A DNA stretch of 64,000 bases from DATEDA01 sp963789885. Lineage in GTDB: Bacteria; Pseudomonadota; Gammaproteobacteria; Burkholderiales; SG8-39. The first letter of the stretch is position 1; the number at the start of each line of letters is the position of its first letter. A program made the translations under genes and the position numbers. The notes under the pieces were generated by a model that did no database searches, was not told the origin of the DNA, and worked only from the letters and a program-made list of their open reading frames with translations. Positions 18,303 to 31,200 of this stretch are shown here, piece by piece. The stretch is taken from positions 1 to 64,000 of the forward strand of contig CAWBNB010000045.1 in NCBI GenBank assembly GCA_963789885.1. The letters are read 5' to 3'.

Positions 18303-20837
18303 TCAAGGGCGCGGCGTGTCGCTCTGCTCGATCACTTGGTCGAAACGCAACGCGCTCGATCCTTCCCCTTGGCCGACTTGATTGCGGAACGACGTCCACA
18401 GCCACGTCGAACCGTCCGTCCAGCGCGTCAAGCGACGTTGCCGCGTGAGCCGGGCTCCTTCGCGCGGAACCTCCTCGTCGTACAGCATCAGGTCGCCGAA
18501 AGCGTTGAGCACATCGCTCAACGACTGATGGATCTTTTTCGAGCCGTCCGGCTGCAACACTGCACCTTTTTGCAGTCGCAAGATGGTCTGTCCGAACGTA
18601 GTGCCCGCTGGCGCCGCGGGATTCGGCAGTTGTACGGGCAGCAGCGGAATCCAATTCGGCGGCACGGTCGTCGACAACAAGTATCGCGGCAGGCCGGTCG
18701 CAGGATCCGCAGTCGGCGCCGGCTGATTCGCATCCGCCGCTTCGTAACGTTGCGCGGGTTGCTCGATCGGGCTTTCGACACTGCGCTCGATGGCCCAGGC
18801 GAGATTGGCCATTTCATCGCGCATGAACAACACGTCCTCCAACGGCCCGCTGTCCATCGTGCGACTCAAGGTCGGCGGCAGGAAGAAGCGGTTGGGTGCG
18901 CTCTTCACTGCCAGGCTCGGCGACGGATTGCGGAGCGAGGATTGCCACAACGAGAAATACGCGGGCGGGAGTGCCGGATCGCCGATGGGCCGTACCAGGC
19001 TGCGTACGCCAAACGTATCGGTCACGACCAGCGAATCAACGCGCGTGACCGACCCTACCGGCAGCGTGAGGGGTACGACGAACCAATCGTTGCCGTAGGT
19101 GCTCGCATATTCGATCATCATCAGATGCGCGAGATCGGTGGGGCCGACGGGCACGAGACCGTAGGCCACCTTGGCGTCTTCCATTTCCCAGAAGCGCGGT
19201 GCCGGCGCGCCGGGGAACGTGATTGGCGCGGGAATCGTGGCCTCGACCAATGATGTGAAGCTCTGATCGGCGCTCGTCGTGAGCGATGCCTGGTTGTTGA
19301 CGTCGAAGCTGCTCCAGTCGATCGGGCCGTCGACCTCGCTGGCCGAGAACGTCATTTCGTCTTGTGGGGTGACCGACAGGCGCGCTCCCACCGACAGAGC
19401 ATATTCGAGACGCGAAGGATTCCACGCGTCATCCGTCGGGCCAGCCGGCTCGCTGTACATCGAGTCGTACCACGCGAGCCACGCGGTGGCAGCTTGCTGA
19501 ACCTTGGGACGATCGGCGGTCGCAATGTTCAAGGTCGCATCGGCGACGAGTTGCGCCGCGCCGGTGGTGCGCAAAATGGTCGCGAGCTGTCGGCCGTCCG
19601 GCGCGCGGCCCACCATGGATTGCACGTAGCGGGACGTCGCGTCGTCGATGCGTGTTGCGCTTTCCGCAGCGGGCGGCTGCAAAGCGAGCTTGCTCAGGAA
19701 TGGCGGGCGATAGCTCTTCGACAGCGACGCCAGCTCCAGCATTCGCAAAAAATGCAAGCCGGCCTCGACCGCAAACGTCAGCATGTGCGCATCGTTCTCG
19801 TTGGCGGCCCGCATGCGACGTCGTTCGATCAGCACCTCGAGTGGAGTGCGCGACGGATCGTAGGCAGGCGCGGCGACGACAGTCGTTGCTGTACCTGGCG
19901 CGGGTTTGGGCACTTCCCCGGAATAGAGCCGCGTGAGCATGGCATTGGTCGCGCGCACTCTTGCCTGAACTGGAGTGCCGGCATCTTCAGCCTGGAATTC
20001 ACCCATCTGCCATTGACGCGTGAGCATCCACAGCGGATCGAACAGGCGCGCGCTCGAGCTCGTGCCGATGTCGGCGTCGGTATTCTGTGGCTCGAGCCGC
20101 GTCCAGCTCGTGACCGAGGACGTGGAGGGGGCGCCGGACATTGTCGTCTTCGCGCCGGGCGGAAACACGATCGGCGTCTGCGGCTGGACATTCAGTGCCC
20201 GCGACTCCTCTGTCGCAGTGGCAAAGCGATCCGTCGCACGCACTGTCAGCGTATGTTGGCCCGGAGGCAACGGCAGCGTCACCCTCCAGGTCGACCAGTT
20301 GACGCCGGTGTTGACTGGACTGTAGAAGGCGGAGCTCCCCGCAGGCCAGCCTTCGACGTAGTACTGAAGGATCAACAACGGCGCATCGTTGCCGACGGCG
20401 GTTCCGGTGAACGTCGTCAACTGCGGCAGCTGCGCAGCGACGATCGGAGAGCTGATCGGATTCACCGTCAAGGTCGGCAACACAGGTGGAGCGGCGATCA
20501 CCCCGACGCTCGCGCCGCCAGAGATATCCTCCGTGTCCCAGGACCTATCGGCCGGAATGAAGAATCTGAGCGTGGCGTCCGCGACGGCCGATACAGTGAG
20601 CGGCGTGCTTGGATGAATTCCGGCCGCGATCGTCCCCGTGCAGCTCCACGAGGAGTTGCCGGTAACGGTGGCCGCCACTGTGGGGCCCCCGGCACCAAAG
20701 GTGACCGAGACGCCGATCGTTCCGACCAGGCTGCGTCCGCTCGTGGCCTGCAGCGCAACGGTGCCGCTGACGGTGAACGTCCGCCCGACGGTCACGTTGG
20801 GCTGCGGAGAGTTGATCCTGACGGTCAATGTAGACAT
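18303..20837 (-). CDS. Protein C of the large-protein train: 844 residues, unnamed family
   Basis: I know no name for this family. The intact protein begins (ATG 20837) without a signal peptide. Residues 1-95 and about 115-220 look like two Ig-like beta domains (VTVGRTFTVSGTVAL; PGQHTLTVRATDRF). Then comes a large domain opening with SWTRLEPQNTD and RLFDPLWMLTRQWQMGEF, which I believe recurs in similar large bacterial proteins. Late motifs include FWEMEDAKVAYGLVPVGPTD and the C-terminal DLMLYDEEV. It is the last gene of the minus-strand train and lies 47 bases past protein B. There are no catalytic motifs I can name; a structural or binding role is a guess. Confidence 0.75.
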   Translation of the reverse strand: MSTLTVRINSPQPNVTVGRTFTVSGTVALQATSGRSLVGTIGVSVTFGAGGPTVAATVTGNSSWSCTGTIAAGIHPSTPLTVSAVADATLRFFIPADRSWDTEDISGGASVGVIAAPPVLPTLTVNPISSPIVAAQLPQLTTFTGTAVGNDAPLLILQYYVEGWPAGSSAFYSPVNTGVNWSTWRVTLPLPPGQHTLTVRATDRFATATEESRALNVQPQTPIVFPPGAKTTMSGAPSTSSVTSWTRLEPQNTDADIGTSSSARLFDPLWMLTRQWQMGEFQAEDAGTPVQARVRATNAMLTRLYSGEVPKPAPGTATTVVAAPAYDPSRTPLEVLIERRRMRAANENDAHMLTFAVEAGLHFLRMLELASLSKSYRPPFLSKLALQPPAAESATRIDDATSRYVQSMVGRAPDGRQLATILRTTGAAQLVADATLNIATADRPKVQQAATAWLAWYDSMYSEPAGPTDDAWNPSRLEYALSVGARLSVTPQDEMTFSASEVDGPIDWSSFDVNNQASLTTSADQSFTSLVEATIPAPITFPGAPAPRFWEMEDAKVAYGLVPVGPTDLAHLMMIEYASTYGNDWFVVPLTLPVGSVTRVDSLVVTDTFGVRSLVRPIGDPALPPAYFSLWQSSLRNPSPSLAVKSAPNRFFLPPTLSRTMDSGPLEDVLFMRDEMANLAWAIERSVESPIEQPAQRYEAADANQPAPTADPATGLPRYLLSTTVPPNWIPLLPVQLPNPAAPAGTTFGQTILRLQKGAVLQPDGSKKIHQSLSDVLNAFGDLMLYDEEVPREGARLTRQRRLTRWTDGSTWLWTSFRNQVGQGEGSSALRFDQVIEQSDTPRP

Positions 20838-20884
20838 GGAGAATTCCTAACGCACTCGTGTTGGCAGGCCGCGATGCGGCAACG

Positions 20885-23800
20885 TCATACCGTCAGCGGT
20901 CGGAGATCGGTGGACACCGCGTGATCCGAAGGGTTGAACGCGAGATAGATTCCCGGCATGTGGTGCGCCATCGCGCCCAGTGCCGAGGTATCCACCGCGC
21001 GCAGCTTGGCGAGGTCGAGCGTTTCCACCAGCACGCGTCGCAGCGTTTCAGCGGTCCAATCCTTGCCGGGAATGGGCGGAACGGCGATCAGCAAGCTTTG
21101 CGGCGCGCACGAGTCCGGTACGTCGAACTGGAAAGCGAGGGCCGTCGTCTCGCGCGTGCTCGGAACGATCTCCACCCATTCGTCCACCAGCAATCCGGTC
21201 ATCACTTGCGTCGCATTGACCGGGCCCACGGTGTTCACGACCAGCGAGAGCTTGGTCGGCGGCAGAGTCGTTCCGGCGACCGGCGGCAATCCTACCCAGC
21301 GCTCATTGGCGACGAAGGGCAATTGCGCGATGCTCAAGTTCAGACGCGCAGCTGCACCCAGCACTTCCGACCGTTGCAGACACGATCCCATGCGGGCCAC
21401 TGTGTCGCGAACTCGCGAGCAGCGAGCGAACCAGGTATTGGCCGCCAAGGGATCGCCGCCTTGGGCCGCCGTGCTCGCCGCCAGGGCATTGGTGAATTCC
21501 GTGACGCCAGCTGCATCGAATGAAAATCTCGGCAGCACGACGAATGACTGGCCGAACACCGCACGCATGCGCTGCACGAGCTGGTCACGGCGCCCGCGCT
21601 GCTCGGTCGTAGCCGGAAGAGCGCGCAACGCGGCGCCTTGATCCAGTCGCGGGCCGCTCAGCTTGATCAGCGCCTGGCCTTGTGTCGCCAGCGCTGCAAT
21701 CGAGGCCGGATCCTCGCCGGCAGCGCTCACCGGAACCGCGGGACTCACGCCGAAGCCGCCGAGCTTGAGCAATGCGGTGCGCAGCGCTTCCGCAGTCGTA
21801 GTCGTTCCGACCTTGGCGATCAGATTGACCAGCGCCTTGTGGGCAGCATTGAGCGCGTTCTCCGCCTTCACGACGCGGTTCTCGAGCTCGGTGAGATCGA
21901 TGGTGCCGTGGCCAGTGCGCTCCGGCGGATTCAAGTCTTCCGGATCCGCGCCGCGCGCAAAGCTCAACAAACGTCGAATGGCGCGCGCCTGTTCGAGGAC
22001 GTCGAACAGCGTCACTTCGCCTGCCGCCAGAGTGGTGGGGCGCGTGTGCTGCAGCCGGAGGTTGGCTCCCGGATCGAAACCGCCCGTCTTGTGCTTGGAG
22101 TAGTAGAGAATCTGCTGCTCGATCTCGCTCAAGGTCGCGCCGGGTTGAGCTGTCGTGTTCGCGGCCTCGACGCCATAGACCACGTCGAGCGGCGTCACCG
22201 AGACCTCGCTCAACGGAAACATGCGCGTTTCGGCAACGTTACCGACATCATCCAGTCGCTCGATCGTGCAGCGAACCTTGCTGCCGTCGCCGAACAGCTT
22301 GGCTGCCCAGAAGTTGAGCAGCCGCTCGGCGGTCGAACGCGTGCCGGCATCTCCGCCGAGCCAGCCCGGCGTGTTGAGGTTGGTCGCGCCGCTCATCAAC
22401 ACCAGCAACCGATGCGTGAGTGACGTGCCAGAACGCGGTGTCCGCGCGACTTCCAGCTCCGGCGGCGGAGCATCGCCTTGCGCGATCGCCGGCAGCGTGC
22501 TTGCCATGCGCGACGTGTTGCCGCGCACCAGCTGGTAAGCGGCCTCCGCCGTGAGCGCATCGCTCAGGCCGTCGATCATGTCGTCGAGGGCTGCAAAGAT
22601 GGTGCTGAGCGCGCGAGGTCGCTGGTGCCCATGCTCGCCTTGTTGAGCTCCGTCATCACCGTGTTCTGCTCTTCTTTCCAGCGTCGATGCAGGACCAGTC
22701 CGTCGACCACGTTGTTCGCAGCGATGGTATCGACCGGAGCGGTCGTGTCCGGACTTGCGCGTGCAACGAGCGGTGCCAGCCGGCGCAGCGGTGCGATGAA
22801 GCGGTCCATGCTCCTGCCGCCGTCGACGACGGTGTCGTGCAGCAGGCGTTCGATGCGATAGCCGAGCAACGCGCCCAAGCGGTTGCCCCTGGCGAACGCC
22901 TTCCAGCAGTCGCGACGCTTCGCGCACGCGTCGCGAAGAGAGGTCGATCGCGAACGGTCCGGTGGCACTCGGCACGCCGCGTCGGTCCGAGGTGCGCGTT
23001 GCGCAGCAACGCCGCCGTCGCGGCGTGCGTCATCGACGGCGCATGAATGAAGCCGCTGTCGTTCGCGGCCGCTTGCAACGGTCCTGGCTTCGCCGGCGGG
23101 CAGAGTGGTGACTGGCATCACCATGGCCGCAGGGATGGGCTTGAGATTCTCGACCCAGCCGTAAGCGCCGATGTACTTGCCCCGCCGGCCCGTCGATGTG
23201 CATCGACGCAAGCCGCTTGGTGGCAAACGAGGTAATCCACGCGTCGAGCCGGTGCGCAGAAAGATCGAGCGTGCCGCACATGAGCTGCGACAACGCTTCG
23301 CTGTCGAGGCCCATGAGGTCGCGCCAGGCTCGAGCGGAATTCGCCGAGCGCGGCCAGGCCCGGAGTGGTGAAGGTCGTCTGCGCCTCCAGAAATTCGCGG
23401 ATGCTGCTGCCGCCGGTGATGTTGAGCGTCTTGTCGAGCTGACGCCGCCAGTGCATCGTCGGCGGCGCACCGGTGACGAGATCGACTAGCTCCGCATCGC
23501 GCAGCAGCGCTCACGAGGTCGCCGCCCGTCTCGTTGGCCTGCAGCAGTGCAGCGGCGTACGCGATCTCGCGCAGCAGCGCGTGACGCAGCAGTGTCTGCA
23601 GCAGGCTGGTGGTGTGGTCGGTCGACGCGCGGATCCGGCCGCGCGGGATCAACTGCTCGATGTGCGGCTCCGCCAGCAGGCGGCGATGTAGTTGGGCTCG
23701 AGCGTGGCCCACGGCGAGACTTCGCCGGTCTGCACGAGCGGCGCGACCACGTTCCACTGCCAATCCGCATTCCACAGCTGCGTGAGCCGCGGCCGCCACG

Positions 23801-25419
23801 GAATTCCGAGCTCTGCAGCAGCGCGGTTTGCGCCGGATCGCTGGCGGGCATGCTGGAGCCGAGGAACTCGTACAGGTGCTGTAGGAAGTGACGTGCCGAA
23901 CACGTTGCGCGTGCGATAGGCATTCGACACGCCGTCGGTGCGCATCACGTCGGCGAGATCGGCGTCGGGGTCGGGCGGGTTCTGCCGGTTGCCGATGCGC
24001 GCGACGGAGTTCGCGGCGGGCGCCAGACGTTGTCGCGCAGGTGAGCAGGAGGCTCCTTGAGCCACGAGTCCTGCTGCGGCGCACCCGTCTCGGTCTCGCC
24101 CGGCTGCCAGAGGTCGAGCGACGTCACCGGCAGGATGCCGTAGGGCTGCGCGCCGCAGCGCAGCGTCGGGAACGGTCCGAAGCTGCGCACGTGATCGAGA
24201 AAGTGCCGCGCGCCCAGTCGAGGTCTGCCTGCGTGAGCCCGGCCTCGCCGCCGATCATGTTGCTGAGGAAATAGCCCCAGCCCGACCTGCCACAGCGCGG
24301 TGTTCATGCTGCGCATGTCGAGATCGTCATGCGTCGAGCCGCGGTCGATGCGGCCGAGCGTCAGGCTGCGATCCGACTGAAAGGATCCCAGCGCCGTGCC
24401 GACGCGCAGCGCGTTGTTGTCGTCGAGCGTCCGGAGTCGCGCGTCGACTTCGATCGCAAAGCTGCGCGCATGCCCGGGATCTTGCGAGCTGTAGCCGGCG
24501 CGCCGATCGTCGGTGTTGTTGGTCGGCGTCCCTGGCCGCACGAACGCGAGACCGTCGGTGTAGTGATGCGCATCGAGCAGGTCGGCCAGCTGCGTTGCGG
24601 TCTGCGCGACGGTCGAGCGACCGCACGACGCCGAACACGACGAGGCTGTCGAGACCGGCGGCCAGGTCGCCGCCGGGATCGGGATGCGCAGCGCCATGCC
24701 GGCGCGCTTCGGCCTCGTCGAAGTCGGTCATCCACTTCATGCCCGGCATCGATCGCCAGCTGATCGCCGCGCGCGATCGCCGCTTCCGTTGCGCGATCGG
24801 GCAGCGGCGCCAGCGGATCCGGGCCGACGGCGAGCGGCCGCTGGATGTCCTTGCCGGTGACGGTCAACGCGACTCGCCCGCCGGAGTGCACGACGGCGAT
24901 CCAGCGATCGGGCAGCAGCCGCGCCTGCGGCGCGTGACGCCAGGCGTCGTCGGACTCGAGGCGATCGACGACGGTGGGAAACGCCGGCGCAACTGCGAGC
25001 GGCTGTCCAGCCGGGGTCGGCGACGTCGGACGCTGCGCCGCGTTGGTCGGCGTCAGCACGCGGACGATCCAGGCGGCGCGCCTGCGCGCCGAAGCGATCC
25101 GCGATCTGCCGCCACGCATCCGACGCGCGCGACCGCGTCGTTGCCGGCGAGCCAGTCCTGCTGCCAGTAGTGCTGGCCCCAGGTCTGCTCGTCGGCCGTG
25201 AGGTCGGGCTCGTGGCTGTCGAGGTGAATCTTGTCGGGAAAGACGCGCACGCGCAGCTCGGTCGTGCCGTCGGCCAGCGTGAAGAAGCGCGTCTCCAGCC
25301 GCACCGGCAGCAGCACCAGCGGCAGATCGCCGGGACACAGCGGACGGCTGGCGGCGTGGATCGCGTCCGTACTCGCGCCGGGAATCGCGAGAGTGGCTCT
25401 TGAACAGATCGGTGCTCAT
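20885..25419 (-). pseudogene. Protein B of the large-protein train: ~1500 codons, frameshifted
   Basis: From 20885 to about 22610 one clean frame carries ~575 residues (ATNLNTPGWLGGDAG, WVGLPPVAGTTLPPTKLS). Upstream the reading changes frame every 100-300 bases but can be followed: LLPVRLETRFFTLADGT near 25300, FPDKIHLDSHEPDLTADEQ near 25210, MNTALWQVGLG near 24290, AQPYGILPVTSLDLW near 24120. The start is ATG 25419, which overlaps the stop of gene A (ATGA), a sign of coupling. I know no name or function. Either the gene is decayed or this stretch is badly sequenced; intact codon logic on both sides of each shift favours the latter or a recent change. Confidence 0.6.
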
Positions 25420-28241
25420 GGATCGATGCTCGTCGAGTGCGACCGGCACGTCAGTGCTGCGGCGACGAGTTGCGACGCGTGAATGGCGATGCGAACCGGC
25501 AGCCGCCGCGTGATCTCCGCCATGTGCGCGGAGTTCTTGCCCCAGGTGCGGCCCTTGAGCGGCACGCCGGCCGGCGGCTGCGTGCCGATGGCGAGGTGGC
25601 TCCTGGTGCGCGAGCAGCGTCGTGACCACGCGCGTCGAGGCCGAAGCGCGGCTCGGTCGGATGCTCCTGGATCACGACGAAGTAGCCGGGCGCTGCCGCC
25701 GCCGGCAGCCGACGGCCGTCGCTGGCGTGATCGGGAAGCCGAAGAAGTGACGTCGGGCTCCAGCGAGCCGTTGAAGATCGGGAAGAATGTCGCGGCGGCG
25801 GCGTGCGTCGTCGTGCCGGTCAGCGCCGGCGTCAGATAGATGATCGCGTTCGGATAGCGGCGCAGCAGGCTGCTTCGCAGCAGCAGCACGAATTGCTCCG
25901 CGCGGCGCATTCGGCGGCGCCGCGCCGAGCGCGCGGCCGAGGTTCTTGCGCAGGTCGTCGATGTCGCCGGCCGCGGCGTTGCCGCGCGTCGGTGCCCCAG
26001 AAGTGTTCTGAAATAGGTGCCCTGCTGATCGGTCGGGAAAGCCGCGCCACAGCAGCTCGCGCCCCATCTCGAAGTTGAGACCGATCATGTAGGCCTCGAC
26101 GAACGCGCGATTGGTCCTGAGCCCGACCACGGTGTCGGGCTTGACCGTTGTCGAGCCCGGCAGCAGCAGGTCCTGCGACTTCTCCTTGAGCGGCTCGTAC
26201 ATCGGCTGCGGGAACGACGGCGCCATCATCACCGTCTCGGTGCCGACCGGCGTCACACCGGGCGCCGTCGGCGCAGCACGTTGTCGCCGGTCGACGATCG
26301 ATGGCGCGCGCGAGATTGGCGAGCGCGCACGCGCGGATGCATCTGCGCACGCACGAGTGCCGACCGTCGCGCTCATCGAGACGTGCGGGACGATCGCAGC
26401 GATCACGCCGCGGCGAATGCGCGACAGATGCGTCGGCCGCCGCGGCGCGGAAGTGCCCGGGATAGTCCCATGCCGGCGGCAACGGATCGACGCCGGGCAG
26501 CGGCGGCAGCGGCTGTCCTTCGGCGACGACCGGAACGCCGGAGTTCCAGATGCGCGCGTGACCACGCTGTCGACGGACTCGGCAAGCACGTGGAGGCTCG
26601 CCTGATCGATGCGGGCCGCGGCGCGGCGGCGTGGACGCGCCGTTGCAGGTTGAGCCGCGCGACCCAGGTGTTGCTCGGCGAGCGCGCGAAATCCCTGCGC
26701 GGCGATCCGCCGCGTCAGCGGTCCGCGCTGCCGGCCGATGCGCCGCATCGCCGCGCGCGTCGCCGGCACCGGCAGCGACGTGCGCCATCATCTGCGCCGT
26801 CAGCGTGCGTCCCAGCGGATTGGCGCCGCCGGCACGCGAAGGCGGCTGAACGCGGGCGACGCGATGCGCAGCGTCATCTCCTCGGTCGAGCCGGCGACGA
26901 GAGTGCCGCGCATGCAGGCTCTCGCCGACGGCCATGCTCAGCTGCAGCTGACGCATGCGCTGGTTGACCGGCTGGATCTCGGCGGCCTGCTCCCACGCCG
27001 ACGCCATCAGCGCTTCCTGATGCTCCTGAATGACCTGCGTGCCGAGCGCCGCGGCCGACGCGCCAGCGCGGATCGAGATTCAGCTCGTCGAACCAGTTCG
27101 CCGCGCCGGGCGTGCACGGTGCGCGCGCCCGCATGCCAGCGGCCGTAGAGCGGCGGCGCGAGCAGCGGATTCGCCGTCGGCGCGATCACCTGATTCAGGC
27201 CCGGCTGGTTGACGATCGTCCGCGAGCGACTGCTCGAACGGCGGCGGCGACCGGATCGGACCAGAGCACCGGGCGCGTCGCTGCCGGTCAGCGGCATCAG
27301 CGCGCCTTCGACCTTGACCGCGGCTCGTCGACGGGAACGCGGTCGGGCAGCGGGAAGCCGGGCTGCGCCGATGTCGACGGTCCGCTGACCCAGGCCCGTC
27401 GGCGACGCGAAATCGTCAGGCGCCGCGCCAGCGACTCGAAGTCGCCGCCCGGCGCCGGTGCGGAACTCCCACGAGTAGTAGACCGGCAGCTGCACCTGCA
27501 GCGGCGCGGTGGCCGTCAGCGTCCACGCCGGCGCGAGCGCGTTGGCCGCGGTGAGGTCGGCGTCGGCGATCGGCAGGCCGAGGCCGGCCTTGCGACCGAG
27601 CTCGAACGTCGGCACCACGCAGGCGATGTAGTCGGTGTTCGGCGCCAGCAGCCGCGGGCACACGAGCCGCGAGAGCGACAGCTGCGGCGCGCCGTTCAGC
27701 GCGTCGCCCACGGCGTTCGGATTGCTCGGTGCTTGTCGGCCGCCACCTGCGCGTGCGCCCAGGCCCAGCAGTCCTTCAGATCGGGCAGCTCGACGAACGG
27801 CTTCGCCGGCGCCGCGATCTGCAGCGTCGGCAGCGGCGCGTCGACGCGTGCTCGCGAGCTGCACGCCGTCCTGCTTGCGCACGACGACCAGGCACAGCCA
27901 CGGCCGCAGCTGCGCGTTCGCGTTGGCGCGCGCCGGCGTGAACAGCCAGGGGAAGTCGGCGCGATCGAACTCGATCGACGGAAAGCAGTTCGGCTCGAAG
28001 TCGCTGGTGCCCGGACGCGGATCGGTGCGCACGACCTGATGCGCGTCGATGCCGACGACGTCGGCCGGCCCGCGCAGGCGCACCGGCACGGCGGCAGCGG
28101 CGGCGTCGTTGACCGCGAGCGCGATCGACACGTCGGCGACGGCGGCCTGGTCCGGGCCGAGCGTGTCGACGGTGGCGATGGCGCCGGCGGCGCCCTGCCG
28201 CACCCACGGCAGGAAGCTCAGGTTGGCTGAGGCGTCGGCAT
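25416..28241 (-). pseudogene. Protein A of the large-protein train: ~940 codons, frameshifted
   Basis: The likely start is at 28241 and probably already lost a base (ATGCCGAC where ATGGCCGAC would restore ADASANLSFLPWVRQG). Followed across several shifts it shows SIALAVNDAAAAAVPVRLRG, NCFPSIEFDRADFPWLFTP, VNQPGLNQVIAPTANPLL, NRAFVEAYMIGLNFEMGREL near 26070, and VIQEHPTEPRFGLDARV near 25650. The last two motifs recur, as far as I remember, in unnamed large bacterial proteins. The end overlaps protein B's start by four bases. No signal peptide is seen. Function unknown. Confidence 0.6.
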
Positions 28242-28251
28242 GCGTGATCTC

Positions 28252-31200
28252 TCAGGCTTCGAGTTCGTGGGCGGGACACGACCTGCCAGCGCGCGCCGCC
28301 GCGGTTGAGCGGTCTCGAGCGCGGCCTGGTACTCGCTCCAGGTGCGCACGCTCGGGATCGACCGGCGCGGCCGCGCCGTCGGCGATCGGCACGATCGTCC
28401 AGCGCGTGCGGCGCAAGCGTCGGCCGCCGGCTGCGACCGCGTCGTTGCGGAAGCGCGCGCGGCCGACGCGGCGCACCGGCGCGCGGCGCCGCGGCGCCGC
28501 TGCGCGTGCGAACAGCTGTCGGCGCTCAGCGTGTAGCCGGGCGGCGTGGCGCGGCGGTGGCGGCGGCGATGCGTGGCGCATCGGCTGGGGGTGGCGGCCG
28601 GCGCGCTCGAGGCGATGGTGCTGGTACTCGAGCGGCGCGGCAACGACCTGCGTCGGGTCGAACACGGTGGCGGCGTCGCCGAACACGCACCCGGCATCCA
28701 TCGACTCGAACGACGGCGCCGCCAGCTTCTCGTCGTCGCTCATCACGAAGAACTGCGCCGGCGCGAACGGCGCCTGCGAGCGGTGCGCTCGCGAGCGGCG
28801 TGCCGTTCGAGCGTCGCGGTCAGCGTGAAGCGGCGCGCCCCGGCGACCGGCGCGCCGCCGAAGATGTCGATGTCGCGCGCGGTGTTGAGCGGCACCACCT
28901 GCTGCCTGACGACGCAGCTGGCCCAGCGGGTCGAGCACGATCGGCGCGTCGCGCCGGCGGGGGCAGGCTGCGCAGCGCCACGCCGTGGGTCTGCGTCGGC
29001 GCGCGCTGGGTGCTCCAGCTCGCCGGGGACGCCAGCGCCTGCGTCAGCTGCGCGAGCACGTCGACCGCCGGCGGCAGCGGCGGGCGCTCGCCCTTCACCA
29101 GCGTGGTGTCGAAGTCGCACGGTGAAGTCGCACCACAGGATCTCGAACGTCGCCTTGCCGCTGACGCGCAGCGGCCGCGGCCCTTCGAGCGCGCCGTCCA
29201 GCGCGACCATGAACAGGTTGTGCGAGCCGCGCTTCAGCTGCAGCCGCGCGTGGAAGTCGGCGATGAAGTGCAGCGGCACCAGCTGCACCAGCACGTCGAA
29301 GCCGACGTCGCCTTCGACGCTGAAGCCGGCCGCGCTCGCATAGAGCGAGGCGTCGCGCGCCGAACTGCACGGTGTTGGAGGTGATCGCGAAGTAGGCCTC
29401 GCAGATCAGGCGCGGGTTGTTGCCGGAGCTCAAGCGCGATGGCCACGCGCTTGAGCGCGGGCAGCGCGCGGCGGGGCGAAGCGCGGGTTGAAGCCGCCGA
29501 CCGCGAGCACGAAGCTCGGGCCCCCGCCGAAGCCGGCGCGCAGCGCCGCCGAGCCGGTGATCGGGAACTTGTGCGCGAGGCGCGAGTCGACCAGCACGGC
29601 GTCGATCGCGGCGGTGCCGGCGTCGAAGTCGATGACGCCGATCGCCTCCATGTTGAGGCGCACGAGATCGTTGTCGGGCGACGGCAGCAGCGCGCTGATG
29701 CGCCCCAGCGCGAGCAGTCGCTGTGCGCGCGCCGAACTCCAGGATCAGCGCCAGGTCCATCAGCACGAGCGTCGGCGTGAACCAGCCGATCTTCGCCAGC
29801 AGCCCGAGCAGGTAGCTGCCGCGCCGCGCCGGGAAGGCGCTCGCCAGATTGCGGATCAGCGTCGGCGCGTTGCCGACCGGATCGCGCGGGAACAGCAGCG
29901 TCGCCAGCGTGCCGCTCTTCAGGCCCTGCCGCAGCACCTCCTGGTCGAAGGTGCGGTTCACGCCGACCATGCCGCCGATGCCGAGCAGCGTGAAGCCGAG
30001 GCCCAGCGGAATCGGACGGAAGTCCTCGGCGGTGATGAAGACGATCAGCGAGTAGCCGCGGCTGCCGTCGGGCATGCGCGTGGCGATGAGGCCGAACGCC
30101 TTGAGCGTGATCTGCTCGTGCAGCGAGAGCTGCATCGCGCCGGCGTACAGGCCCTGCGCCCGTCGTGAAACAGGAAGCCGCCGCCGGTCAGCACCCCGTG
30201 CGCATCCACCGACAGCCCGACGCCGGACGGCGGCTTGAAGCCCAGCGCCAGGTCGGCGACGCCCGGAAGATGCCAGGGCCTGGAAGGATCGATGTGAAGC
30301 TCGAGACCAATGTCTTCGATGACCGCGGTGAGCGGATCCGAGCGTGAGTCCGCCGTTGTTCGCTCGTCGTAACGATCGACTCGTCGCCCTCGAAGGTTCT
30401 TCTGCGACTTCGAGGACGTGATCCGATCTGATGAATATCGGACCCGCCTGCAGCGCGAAGACTTGTCGAGTACTTCGAGTCGCTCCGCAGCTGAAATATA
30501 AAGCCCACGCCGCGTCGGAGAAGCCGACCGTCATGAAATCGAGCGCCGCCGCGAATCCGTCGCCGAGCACGTCTTGCAAGGATCCGGACTCGCCTTCTTC
30601 CGCCTTGAGCGGCGAGCGTCAAGCTGCGGCAACGCCACCTTCGCTGTAGACGTCGAGCGCGCCGGCCGACAGCGGCTTCGACAACCCACCGACGACCTTG
30701 ATCGAAGCGATCTTCGAGACGTGTGGCCTAGCACGACGCTTCCCGACAACACCGATCGGCAGGCCGTCGCGGCGGCGGCCGTAGACGAACGCGACCCGGG
30801 CATCGAGCGAAAGGTTATCGAACGGCACGGTGGCCGGCGTTGCATCGAAGAGCGCCGAGGAGCTTCGCGTCCTGACCCTTCCGCATGACCACGCCGAAGC
30901 CGGTCGCGAATGCCTCGAGGCGCATTTACGCCGAAAGCCAATCGAGTCAACGCGATCGCAGTGGTGGCGCCAATTGACTGTCTGCATACACACCGATGCC
31001 AAAACCGTCCACGAGGTCGCCCGCACCCGCGACTGGGGTACACCTCCGCACCGATGGTCGGCCTTCGGGAATCGGCGGCGGAAAGGGACAGGCTTCGAGC
31101 ACCTTGGTCGGCTCGGCGACGCGAACGCTGCGCATTACCGGCCAGCGCGAGATCGAACGCGACCCGCGCGCGCTCGTCGACGGCGCGAAAGTCGGTGCGC

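Noticed and set aside
19362..20924. Plus-strand open frame of 520 codons opposite protein C
   Set aside because: Antisense shadow; the Arg-rich composition is typical of reverse-frame translation, while the minus-strand protein has clear domains.
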